Part shown: one piece after another, positions 1-12,400 of the stretch | Position numbering within the stretch: the stretch's first letter is position 1 | Layout: the number at the start of each line of letters is the position of its first letter | Origin: Kryptolebias marmoratus | Taxonomy: Eukaryota > Chordata > Actinopteri > Cyprinodontiformes > Rivulidae | Assembly: GCF_001649575.2 (NCBI RefSeq) | Contig: NC_051435.1 | Coordinates: 4,257,399-4,321,398, forward strand | Direction: 5' to 3' | DNA: 64,000 nucleotides | Translations under genes and position numbers: made by a program | The notes under the pieces: model-generated | What the model was told of the DNA's origin: nothing | What the model saw: the letters and a program-made list of their open reading frames with translations, nothing else | Database searches by the model: none

Positions 1-431
1 ACATTGCCATTGTTGACCTATTTTCAGTCACTTTCCTTAGATAAACAAACACACGTGTTGGTTCGCCTCCCGTCTCAAACTTTGCTTACAATTTTTTAAT
101 TTAAAGACTTGTTAACTATCAATGGGAGACAAACAACTCAGCAGATTTGGTTGGTTCTTTTTTGTTTGTTTTTAAATACCCTAAAACTGTTGTAAAAATT
201 TGCAGACAAAATAACAGCGCTGGTTTCCCACATATACTGGAATTATACATTACTGGGACTGAAACAAGCAACATGAATGAAATCTGTTTTTATGCATTAA
301 TTCATGTATGTTTCTGCAGCCATCAGGGGTTGCTACTGCACCCCCTGCACCCATACTTCTCAGACAGAGAACTTTGTTGTTTACGTCTGTTTACAGAGTT
401 TATTGTATGAAACTTGTTGTGCTGCACATAC

Positions 432-785
432 CCATGAAGCCATCTGTAAGGTGTTTTTCAGCTCCGTGTGAATGACGTGCGTCTCGTTGTCCACGAACTC
501 GATGGCAGACCCGATCCGGGCGTCTTTCCACTGACGGTTCTTCTTCCACCAGGTGATCATCAGCATGCACAGCAGCACCCAGCTGATGCTCAGGCCCAGG
601 TATCCCGTCAGGTACACGGGGTAGAAGACGACCACGGCCCGGCCGAAGTAGATGAGAAACTCCATCATGACCTGGTTGACAGCGGAGGGAGTGAGGCGCT
701 CCGAGCTGCCGTGGAGCGACAGGCTGTCCCCGCGCGCAGCTGCCAGCGCCGGGCCGCCCGGAGGCGTCTGAGAGGCGGCTGCCAT
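432..785 (-). CDS. esyt3: Extended synaptotagmin 3, first coding exon (partial gene)
   Basis: E-Syts are ER-anchored lipid-transfer tethers that bridge the ER to the plasma membrane through an SMP domain and C2 domains. Only the N-terminal exon is here: 118 codons from an ATG at 785, ending in phase 0 at a donor (TGG|GTATGT, exon end 432). It shows a low-complexity N-terminus, then a hydrophobic hairpin at about residues 45-75 (PVYLTGYLGLS, then a Trp-rich stretch WWKKNRQW). A juxtamembrane motif follows (AIEFVDNE), matching the region just before the SMP domain of ESYT2/3. The hairpin resembles human ESYT3 (PVYLAGYLGLS) most closely, and faim nearby agrees with ESYT3-FAIM linkage in human. 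The SMP and C2 exons must lie to the left of position 1. The longer open frame past 432 (to 381) is intron readthrough. Family assignment is firm; paralogue 3 versus 2 is inferred. Confidence 0.86.
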
Positions 786-1934
786 GGCCCCGAGACTCCC
801 GCTGAGGTCGGCTCCACCAAGCCCACAGGAGAGAAGTTCTTCAGCTCTCTGTTGTCTTATTCTGCCTTCCTAACAGCCTGATCCCCGCGTGAAGACATGA
901 CGCGTCTGGTTTGGGCGCAGCTGGAAAACCGCCCCCACCCTGAAAACTTCCGCGTTTTTTAACTTCCGAAAAGCAGGTAGGCACACCTGTGTCCATGGGT
1001 GGGGGGAGAAAAAAAAGAACAAAAGTCCACCATTTAGCCAAAAATAGAAGCCAACATTAAAAGAGACTGTTTATATTTGCTTAATTATCATGTTTTATAA
1101 CACCACACAGTGCAGTTCATGCGCATTAATGTAGAGGACCAAAGCTGCTTCTTGTTGGGTTAAATTAGGATTTTTTGGTAAATTCAGTGTCGAAATGTGT
1201 CCACCAGATGGCGCCAGAGGACTCTTATTTTCCTAAACGTGAGAGAACTGCTTCCAGCTCCTGGTGAATTATAAATAAAGAAAAAAACACAAGATGTTTC
1301 ATTATTATTATTATTATATTACTTCTTTTAATTATTGTTGATTTCTGGGAATTGAGTCATAAATGTCAGCACAGTATCTCAGTTATTTACCTTTTTCCAC
1401 AAACTTTATTTTATTTAACTAAGAGCTTATTTATTAGTTAGCAGCAGCTTTTAATAACTTCCATGAGGTGGGGCATTTTGTACACCTCTCCACTTTCTGT
1501 GCTCATATCAGCATAAAAAATAAGAAGTTTTCTGGAGTTTGTTGGTACGGTTGGAGTGCTTTGTATTGTCACATTACAAATTTATATTTAAAATTTTTAA
1601 AAAGAGACTTGAGCAGTTGTTTCTGGCTTTCTGAAGATATTTCAATTGATGACATTTTTTGCATTTTTGTTTTTAACCTGTTTTTAGTACACCTCCTGGC
1701 TATTTTCATCATAAAATTATAAAATAATTATTTTATTATTGTAAATTAGTTTGTTTGCAGGAACAAGGTGATCCCTAAAGAGCCATTAGCTCAAAACTGA
1801 TGTAGTGTGTTTTCCATCCCAGCTTTCCCTAAGTTTTGTTTGAAGCCAGTCTAAATGCTTTTTTAATAAAAGAGTATTTTGTATTTAAACAAAGAAGCAT
1901 TTACATGTTAATGTGCATTTTTTCAGATTCAGAC
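786..1934. other. Upstream region of esyt3, no coding sequence seen
   Basis: The first ~150 bp upstream of the esyt3 ATG are CpG-bearing (CCGCG, ACGCGT, GGGCGCAG) and are the likely 5' UTR and promoter. Beyond about 1.05 kb the DNA becomes AT-rich and featureless apart from a CTCF-like site at 1201. The 84-codon open frame at 1468-1722 is low-complexity, Phe/Leu/Ile-rich and not believable as a gene. Confidence 0.5.
1201..1214 (+). promoter_or_regulatory. CTCF-like motif
   Basis: CCACCAGATGGCGC fits the vertebrate CTCF core CCASYAGRKGGCR at every position. It lies about 0.4 kb upstream of the esyt3 ATG. Binding cannot be shown from sequence alone. Confidence 0.45.
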
Positions 1935-2830
1935 ACGAAGTACAGTGTTGTGAAAAGATAAAGTGCAGTTTATAAAAGATGATTCCATTCATTTTAAGAA
2001 AAAAATTACCCAGAACTACCTGGATGGTAATTGTCCACTAAGCCTAATAACAGTTATTGATCGATTGCATTAACTGCAGTCAGTCATTTGTGATAACTGG
2101 TGATGAGTCTTTAACACGGCTGTGGAGGAATGATGCTGATGTGTTTTGGATCATCGTCCTGGTGCAGAAACCAAGTGAGCTTGAGCTGGTGGCTGGCGAT
2201 TCTCCTTCAGGAGAGCAGAATTCATGGTTTTATGACAATCACACTACCACCACCGTGTTTGACTGTAATGGGGCGCACACCTTCCAAATAGTTCCACTTT
2301 GGTCTCATCAGTCTGCAGAATTTGGTCCCAAAAGTCTTACAGGTCATCTGGATGTTTTCAGTGAATGTGAGACGAGCCTTTGTGTTTGTTTCTGGGTCTG
2401 CAGTGGTTTGGGCCCTCAAACTCTCCCATGGAGGCCATTTTTGCTTTCTCATCGTTAATTCATGAACATTTTTAGGTTTTTTTGAAAGTTGTTCTGCATT
2501 CTTTTAGGACCTCCTGGATGAGTCGTCCATGCACTCTTGGAGTAAGGTTCACCACTGTTTGTTTTCTCCGTTTGTGGATCACGGCTGTATTTAAGAGATT
2601 TCTTGATTCTACAGGCCAGCAGTAATCAGGCCTGGCTGTGAATAACCACGTTTTAGAAAGCTGTCAGTTTTGGAAGCCACACCCAGGCCTGATTACTTTA
2701 TCACATAGAGTCAGGGCCAAAACTTCATTTTGTATCACTCAGGTAACTTTGTCCTGTTTTAAAACTTGTTTGATGATTTGAAACATGTAAGTGTGACAAA
2801 AAATGTGATCTTGTATTGGGTTAAAACACA
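1935..2830 (-). mobile_element. Degenerate Tc1/mariner-like DNA transposon
   Basis: On the minus strand, 2222-2452 translates to a decayed piece of Tc1-type DDE transposase. It holds KARLTF near the start, a recognisable remnant of the 'W(S)DE(T)K' region as RLMRPKWNYLE, and the hallmark VKHGGGSV. Surrounding DNA reads like Tc1 ends (ACAGTGTTGTGAAAAG near 1940; GTGTGACAAAAAATG near 2793). No intact frame remains, so the element is dead. The outer limits are approximate. Confidence 0.7.
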
Positions 2831-2866
2831 AAGAAAATCATTCAAAACTGAATCCAAATGAAAACC

Positions 2867-3047
2867 TTTATTATCCACAAAGTAAACCCTACCTATTCCC
2901 ACCACTTACTTGACAAACATTACAGTGATGGAAGTTTAAAATATTCAACTGAAGCTGAAAATTTGGTTTCTAATGAAGACATTCTCACCATAAAGAGGTT
3001 ACAGTAAAGTCTAGATTACCACATGAGTTACTTATCACACTTTTATT
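2867..3047 (-). terminator. Candidate poly(A) signals of parp14
   Basis: Two AATAAA hexamers read on the minus strand, at 3042-3047 and 2867-2872, lie 0.38 and 0.56 kb beyond the parp14 stop codon at 3430-3432. Either could define the 3' end. The 3' UTR between them and the stop is otherwise unremarkable. Confidence 0.45.
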
Positions 3048-3429
3048 GCAAAGGTTCAGAGATCACACTAAGACATCTAACTCAGTGTTAGCAGTTTAGA
3101 TGCTTCTCAAATGTAATTTGAGATTGGAATGCAAAACAAAAAGAAAAATCATTTACAGTTGCAGTAAACAATGTACCTGTTGATTTCACTGGCTTGTTTT
3201 TAACAGAACGGCAGTTTTACTTTTGCTTTCAAATAAAAAAAAAACGATCACATGATTTACTGGAACAAAGCAGACATGCCAGGAGTTGTACTCACCAATG
3301 ATCAGAACCTTTACTGAGTGCATAGGCACCTTTTTATTTTCTGTGGTTAGTGATTTCTGTTTAAATGATTTAACTGTAAGGTGTTCTCTGAGACATTTTC
3401 AAGGCACTAAATGAACAAACTGAACTGTT

Positions 3430-6400
3430 TTACTGGAATGTAATCAGGTACTCAGGATAGGCCTGGATGTCATGGAAGACCACAAACATGCTGGGGTTGG
3501 ACGCATTGTCCACAACACTGTCGTACAGATAAACAGAGTTGGTCCCCTTGGATGGTGGTGCGATCAAGTGTTGTTGCCCAAGGGTGAAGTCCCCCGTCAG
3601 CACTCGGCAGAGGTACATGAACTTCTCTTTATTTTGATTGGGCTTGGAGTAGGTGTCCTGGGCAGAGTAACTGGCCTTCACAGCAAAGTATGACCCATTT
3701 CCATAACACGCAGCTGAAAATGGAAAAACACAAGGTCAGCAGGTTGATCTTTGACACAACAGAAGTTTCATGAAGCTGTTAAGAACAGTAGAAATATAAT
3801 GATGTAAAAATGTTCCCTTTGAGAAATCAAGAACTCTAATTAGGACTTCATCCCTCAAAATGGGACTGGCTATTGTCTCAGCAAGTTCATAATTAGCAAT
3901 TATGTCATGGGCAAACTAAAATATTTGGGGTCATTAGACCAAACTTTAAACATGACAGGAATGAGACTTTGGACACAGACACTAAAAAAGTGTCAAGATT
4001 ATCAGACAACTGTTTTTTTCTTGAACTGGAGAACCACCAGATGTCTCACCGTTCTTTCCTGCGTAACTCCTATTGAAGCCCTGTTCGTTGATAATGGGTA
4101 TGGTGGATTCACAGGTGCCGTGGAAGAGGCGTCTCTCATTGTTCTGGTGGCCATTTCTCGTCTCCAGTTCTGACTTTTTGATCTCAAGACCCTTCCACAG
4201 TCCAGGATTCTGGATCCTCTTAATCTAAAATCAGGGACATGGATTTACAGTATGTGTATTCTACATCGGGTTTATCACTTTTACATTCTCATTTTATTCT
4301 GTCAAGTGCACTAGAAATAACATAACACATTTCAGATGACTCCTCTGGAAGCACATGTTTAAGGGCAGTTGCAACAAGGTGATACTACATCAATATTAGT
4401 GAACATGTTACCTTGGTAACGGGTCGATTACATGTGGCCTGGAACAGCTTAAGAACTTCAGCGTACTCTTCTGTCCCAGATTGGATTTCAACACACAGAC
4501 AAGTGGTGCCGGGTGGCATAGCATCCCAATCCTCAGGAATATCAGTATCTGGAAGATAAATAAATAATTGTTGTTTGTTGAGACATTGTTTTTCGGGAGA
4601 GAAAACGTTAATAATGTGCGACAAAAATAAAATTTTTTTTTTTTTTTGTTTGCTTGTTTTTGTGTGAATTACCTTTAAATTTGTCAATTCGTTTTATCTG
4701 CAGGCTGTTTCCCTTGCTGTCAGTGGCAGGTCCTTTTGGCATCGTCACAGTGTAGACTTGGCCCTTGATTGTAACACTTACATTTGGTAGTTCCTTCTCC
4801 AATGCCTGCTCAAGCAAGTAGTTAGTCATTACATCAAAACTCTGAAACTGAAGCCCTTGTGACTGGTACTGCCAATCTGCCACTGCGCTCGCCAATTCCC
4901 ATTTCTTTTTCATCTCCTGTCCACTTCTCACCTTCCTCAGCATATTATCTATCTCACCGTGAGCTTTGAGCACATCCTTACTGAGACCTTCAATGATGAC
5001 TGAGACTTGGCTGTTCTTGTTCTCAGTACTAATGCTCACAGACATGTTCTTCTGGATGTCAATGATATGCTGCAAGTCTGCAGCAGAGAAGTTTAGGATG
5101 TCATTGTCGGTAATGTGGGCGATGGTTATGTCATCAGAAATTAAGTTGCTTATCCTCTTTTTAGCTGCATTGACATTAGCCTGTGAGGCACCACAGATGT
5201 GGAAATCCGCAGATTTTGGTTTGACTGTCTCAATGATGACATCCTCCTTTTTCTTGGGCTCTTCTGGATGTTCAGAAACAAAAAATGCTGTAAAAGAAAC
5301 ACAACCCAACATTAGAATTTCACATTTATAAACTGACGATGTTCCTAACAGAAAACAACAACAAAAAAAAAATCAAAGTTTTCTTTTCTATATTTACCCT
5401 TGATCTTCTGGAATGCTTTGCCAATGATTCCCGCTGTATCCTTTGGATCTGGGGCTTCCCTTTGCTGCATACTGGTTTGGAAATCACTCAGCATATGCTG
5501 CTGGAAAATTACTATTCGGATTAAAGTCAAGGCACTGGAAGCATTTTGGCTCATCACATCAATCACTCCATCTAACATGGAGTCTGCCACCTGTTTTGCC
5601 TGGACGTTGCCTTGACCTAGAAAGGTACAACATGAAGAAAAGACTCAATTCAGTTCACCTTTTTACATTATATTATACCAATTCACAACAAGAGTCATTT
5701 CAAGACTATACAGACAAGGTTCATTAAAACAAATTATTATACATGCACTGACTGGTTATAAATATAACAAGTAGTCAGTGAATGTGTTACTTCAAGTTGA
5801 GACCATGTTTTAATAAAGAGATTCATATTTCATATATAAGTTCTCTTATTGGCTTCCTGTTTAATGGCATTTGTGAGGGAGTCTTCAAAATGTCTCTAAA
5901 AGTTCTCAATTTGCTTGTGTGAGTCGCAGAGGCTGAAAGTCTTGAAGCTTGAGTTTTGAACATGATCAAAAAGTTCATGCAACAAAATTTCTCTCAAAAT
6001 AGTGGCAACATTGTTGCATCTCAAACCCATCCCTTCTCAGTTTTCTCAAACTGGTCTCAAACCCTTCTCAACTTAGTTTCTGTAAGATCTAGAGCGTTAG
6101 ATTGTATTTTGACACATGCATGGGACCTCTACTTTGACAGAGCTCCCATGCAACAAAAATAAATAAATAAAGTGCATAGCAGTTTTGCAGTTTTATAAGC
6201 TGTGCACATGAAAATAGGTTGTTTTTCAAAAATTGGCTGTGCAAAATGCAACCACAGGGCTTCCTAGTCACTTGGTGAGACTGCAACTCAAAATTTGCCT
6301 ATTTTCTTGTAATTTTGAGTCTCCAACAGTTGCAGCCCTGTGAGCAACTACCCTTACTTCAACACAGCACTTAGCTCTTAAAACAGTGGTTTACTTATGG

Positions 6401-9400
6401 CTCTGAGAATAGGGAAAAAACAGAATGGGAAGCAGAGCTTCTAGATATTAGACACTCACTAAGTGTTGTGGAACTAGCTCTCAGTTTTGGTTTGGGCGGC
6501 TGATACCTCGTTTCCTTTTAAGACGAGTGTTGCTTTTTGATAGAGAAGAATCTTGGGTTTCCACATACCACAGAACACAGAACAAGGCTTCTGCGAATGC
6601 CCAACAACACACTGGGGTTTTCCACCCAACCGTCAAAGCCTTACAATCCTACTTCACAGTGGTTCCAAAAATATAACACGGCAGTGCATGTGACATGGGG
6701 GCTCATTGCTTCAATTCTTAATGTAATGCTAGGAAGGTTTGAAGACTGGAGTTATTTTAAGATGACAAAATCCACTTGGTTACACTTGGACAAGCCAATA
6801 TTAGCTCGTTAATACCATTCAAAACACAATTCAATCACTAAAAGTGCAATAAGCTGCAGTTTAAAACTTACAAAACCAGAAATAAGCCAAGTTTAGCCAA
6901 CAACTTGTGTTTTAATAAGTGTGCTAGACCTGTTCGTAACACTCACCTGTGCCAATGGCAGGAAAGGAAATGGAGGTGTGGGAGTTTTTCACACACAACT
7001 GAAGTGCTTCCTTTACACTTGTGTTGATTTTTACTGGGTCAGTCTGTCCGACCAGGTGGAGGATCTTCTTAGACTTCAGGTTACCTGGCTGTGTCATTAT
7101 CATGCCTGAATTGGGCTGGGAACCTGTGTGTATGAATAGCGAATCTGATTTTGTGAGTTTGTTTATTCCAGTCTTCTTTCTGAATTATCTTAGGCAATCA
7201 CTACAGAACTGGATTAACTATCAACTCAGTAGACTGTAAATGTTACAAAGCAAGAATATTGTTATACTAATGTTGGCATCAATTTTGATTAAGGTGTCAA
7301 AGTTCTTTTCTTACCCAGGAATTGGCATTCTTCCCTAACAGCCAGACCAGCTGCATCCAGAATGGCCTTAGAAACTCCTGGGGAGGAAAACAGAAAATTA
7401 CTTTTAATTGAAATTATTGAGTTATGATAATGTGGACGAATACTTTTTATTAATCTTATCATTTATAGATATAAAGCAATTCTAGCAGATGTTGCTGTTG
7501 AGCAGCTCGATATGTACAAGAAGATCCACAGCAGATACTTCTATTTCTTATCTACAGTGTGTTAGAAGCAGACAGGAGTGAGCTTTACTAAGTGTGGATC
7601 CTGAACATGTTCACTTTGGACATTAGAAATATTCCAGCACTCAATATGTTTTACCTGACTGAAGAGAAAAGTCCTCATTTGAAGAGTTGACAATGACATC
7701 AGTGGTCTCCTTGGTTATATCTCCAGATACTACTTGCACCGTCACGTTTCCCATTTTAGTTTCATGCATTCCTGGACTGGAGGTGACTTTAGAGAAGGCA
7801 CCTACCCGCAGACATAAACAGGACATATGTCATATGTAACTGTAATTAATGTTGAAAAATCAACTGTAAATAAAATATTATGTGAATTGAAACTTTAGTT
7901 TTACTTGCATTAAGTATAAAAGGCCCTTTTGGTCTAGAAAACATTTTTCCCTTAATGTCTGTAACTGAAATGCATCATTCCTGCACATGAATCTTTCATA
8001 TTTAACTGAAACTGAGAAAAAAAAGTGGACAAAATTCATTGTAGCCTACCTGCTGTACTCTGTGAGGAGCTTGTAGACGTCAAACTACCTGAGGCATTGG
8101 GAAACCTCTTTATAAATTCATCACTGAACGCCTGGAGATAGAATTTGATATATATATTTTAAGAATAAACATAAACAGCATCAATACAACAGTGTAAATA
8201 TGTTAAAGATTGCTGTGTTTACCTGAATAGTTTGTGCATCTTTGGGATAAAGAACGATCGCGACCTTCTTTAGGTGCTTGGGTGGTGTCTGGCTGCTAAA
8301 GTCTAGGATTTTATCCAGCATCAAGGACACAACGAGGTCTTTTGGAAAACTCAAGTTTCCAGTACCAATAGCCGGGAATGATATGGAGGCCAAATTAGTT
8401 TTCTCTGCCATGTCCAAGCACTCCTTAAAGATCCCGCTTAAGGTCTAGAAGACACAACATGAACAATGTGATCTAAGTGCAGTTTTACTGAGGATTAAAT
8501 CTGAAGTACACTTTTGGTGGTGTACTTTCAAGAAATCAGTAAATACACAATGTATAACCTACTTTTTCCGCTGTGCCTTGGCCCTTATCCCAGCTAGGGG
8601 CAACTACATGGAATACTTTCTTGCTCTTCAGCTTGCAGCCGTCAGTAACAATGACCTCACCATGCGTTCCTTTAGGGTTTTGGTCAGTAACCAGTTGCTG
8701 GAGCTTGGGTCCAGCCGCAGCCAAGATGGCATTTGAAACTGCCCCTCTATTCAACGCAAGATCATCAAACACTGTGTTCACTATCACCTCTGTCTGAAAA
8801 TGAGAAAAATCACTGTTATAAGTAATGTTTTCACAACATATTCTTCATGCAACAAACAAGTCAAAAATCAGTGGTTTTTGTGTGAGTTAGGAAAGATATC
8901 TCAATCCTCAGAAATCTATTAGGGTTTTGAGGACATTTTTAACAAAGCATAGTAATGACACAATCAAAAATTACCTTGGCAGCTTCAATCTGTCCTTTTT
9001 TAAGAATGATTTCCAGGCCCTCTTTAGTTTGCACACGACACAAGCTTTGGCTAAGTACAGGTAACTTCACTTGTGGAGGTTTAATAAGTTTGGGAAGAGA
9101 AGCTGGTTGAGGAGGATGAACACCCTGATTTCCAAACTCCTGCTTGATGGCATCTTCCATAACCTTAACAACAGTGTCCTTGTTGTCCACCAGATGGATC
9201 TTCTTCAGTGTGTTGTCATCGGCTTTCTCATCGCAGTATTCCTTCACTGCTCTGACGATGGTAAACACACACAGATTGAGGGGAAAGCCAAGGCCTCTGC
9301 TGATGGCAGGAAGAGCCACAGAAAGGCAGCCTTGTCTTTCAGCAAGTTCTAAGCTTTCTTTAACAGTTCTTTTTAATTGTGCCTCGGCCTTCATGGATTT

Positions 9401-12400
9401 AGCCTTTTCGAATTTTGGCCCCACAGCATGAATGATGTTTTTGCAGCAAAGCTGTCCCCCAGCACCAGTTATGACACAATTTCCAGGTTTCAGCTTTCCT
9501 TTTGTGGTAATTATTTTGTTGCATTCACTCTGTAGCTGTGGGCCAGCAGCTTTTAAAAGTGCTCCTGCAAGACCTCCATTGTGGTTCAAGTCTTCATTAG
9601 AAGGATTGATAACGGCATCCACAGGGTAAGTGCACATATCTGCCTTAAAAACAGCTATTTCCACTCCATCAGCAGTCTGAATTTGGTAAACAGATTTTTG
9701 CACGTGTACAAAGTCATCCTGTTCTTCAACCAGCTGGACCAAGCAACCAGTTTCATTCTTGATTAAGGGAACATACATGGTTTCTTTCTTTATAAACAAC
9801 TTATTTGCTCCAGGTTTTGAAACTTTAAATGGTTCAAAGAACACAGAGTAGACTATATCTTCCACAATGTTCTTGTACTGTTTTACAGCAGCTCTGGGAC
9901 CACTGAGGATGATGGCTTCCTTTACATATGACACGTCCACGTTGCTTTCCAACTGCTTCAACAATGATGGCAACGTGGTCTGACTTTGAAGGTATTCAAT
10001 GATGAGATCTGCCTCAACAGCAATATTTTCTTCATCATGAGAATTCTGTGTTAAAAAGTCCTCTAGTTCATTGCTAACTTTAGTGACACTATCCTTGTGA
10101 CCGGACACCACAACCTTTTGTGGTGTGGTGTAGATCCGACTTTTTTTGCCTGACTCACTGTTGGCACTTTCCAACTGACTGACCAGGTGCTGCCACTCTG
10201 GCATCTTCAGGACTTTATTGTCTTCAACATCAATGTGTTGAGAAATCAGCAGCTGCTTCAGATGGTCTTGAGCATCCAGTATTTCCCTGTCAGAAACAGC
10301 AATGAGCTGTATACTATGTGCACTGATCTCCAACGCTGCATTTATGGCATAAGCTGTGAGAAGAGCATCTGTAAGGTCCTCTTGTTGCTCATCTTTCATC
10401 GTGTCAAACAAATATGTATCTACTTCTAAATTCTGCCGCTTTAATGTGAACATTGCATCATTTATCACTTTGCTTGCATCAATAATCTCATCCACAAAGC
10501 CAGTTACTTTCACGACACTATTCAGTTTGTCATAGGACACTTTGAGCTCTGGGCACACTTGTTTAAGTTTGTCCTTTAGACCATCTTGGGAAAGAATGTG
10601 GAAAAGTGGCGGTGACACTTTGATATCTTGGGTTTTGCTTAATTTCTCCCTCCGCACAATTTGTTGTGCCTTGTTAAGGACTTCTGTAAGAGGTTTCTCT
10701 AATCTGTTGACATCAGTCACAAGGCCAGCCACAGATAAGACACCACTGGCTTTATCAGGTACTACAACCACATCTTCATTCTGAAGTGTCTGTTTGATTT
10801 TCTCCTCAGACTCTTTCCATACCTCTGACTCTAGGGAGAGCTTGAAGGCTTTAAATTTTGACATAGCTTGTGCGAAGGCTGACTTCACAGTGTTTGCCCA
10901 CTCTTTAATGATGGTTTTGGCATCCTTTTCCTTTAGTATTGAAGGTGTAGGGCTCAGGCGCACAGTTGACTGATCAAGGGTTATGTTGCAGAAATGTTTA
11001 GCCAAGTCACAACGAACTGTCTCTGCTGCAGCTTTGTTGTTTTTTAGATATGTAAGAACTGCACCATCAATGGGTTCAGAGATGGCAGCAGGAAGTTTTG
11101 GTGAGGGCTTATCTTTGCCATAAAGGGCTACTCCCAAAGACTTATAAAATGGATAGACTTTGAATTCTTCCTTTTTTATTTTATGTTTTTTATTGAGGAC
11201 TGTCCTAGCATCTGTAGAGGAAAAAAATAAACTGTCACACTCAACAGTCCTATGATGGTGTAATTACTTTTGTGTGATTGGATTAAATACTGCAAAATAC
11301 AGTGCAAATGAAATACCTTGAGGGTTCTTAAATGTGATGATAGCAGACTGTTCAGCTTCATTAATCCTGACATCTTCCACATCCCCTCCTTCATTCTCAA
11401 AGTGGAGCTCAACTACGTCTACATTGCAGTTTGGAATGCCTTCAGCCACGACTTGCTCCGTGACTTCAAGAGGACGAACTGACAGTTTCATCCTCGTGAA
11501 CATCCTGTTTTTAGGACACTTTGCTATAAAGTCAGAGTTATCTGTGAAACAGTAGAAGAGGAAGACATGTTGGTGAAAACCTAACCTGGTTTGTTCTCAA
11601 AAGGAAAAAGAAAAACATTGAGATTTTTGAAACTGTATACTGAGTGGGTACCTTTTCCATTCTGGAAAGTCACAACGCCACATGAGCCCTCGGGAATGAC
11701 TTCCAAAGTGAAAAGGGAGGCAGTTGTAGAAGTAAGATCCTTTATAACATTCTCCACTAGCATCTCCAAGAATTCCTGGTTTACAGAATCGGGAATGTTT
11801 TCTAAAACAGCCGAGGTGGAGCACAGCTCCTCGTCTGTTGCATCGTCTGCTGCATCATCTCTGCCTTTTGCCTCTGCCTGAGCTTCTTTCACAGGTGTAC
11901 ATTTATCAGCAGCTGGAGGTTTGCTGGTCTCTGAAACATCCGCTGTTCAGGAGATGTGAAAGATGTATTACTGAAGTCTCCCAGAATAAAATTTAGCATT
12001 GTAAGAAGTTAGCTCTAAATCTTTTACTAAGTAAAGCCACTTAAAACAGTTCAAGATGTTTCTCTGTTGAAGTTTCCTGAAACTATTACGCCACTAGCTG
12101 GATATTCTGGATATAAATTACAACTTAGAGTTTTGAGGAGTGGCTTTAACATTTTTTACATCAACGTGACGATGAAACAGTCTGACATCACTGAGCTGCG
12201 GTAATTTCATTTCTTGTAATCGATTATATCATTTACTCTTAAACCAAATCCACCAAAGTTGAAACAAACAACAAGTTGTGACAACGGAAGGAGGAAGCTT
12301 TTGTGTAAAGAAACTAAAATGAAACTAAATCTGTGCAAAGAACTTTGGCACAACTTGGCTTCTCTGGCAGCAACACATTTTTAAAAAGGCAGGACAGGGG

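Noticed and set aside
468..881. 137-codon plus-strand open frame
   Set aside because: Antisense shadow of the GC-rich esyt3 first exon; low complexity and no splice or motif support.
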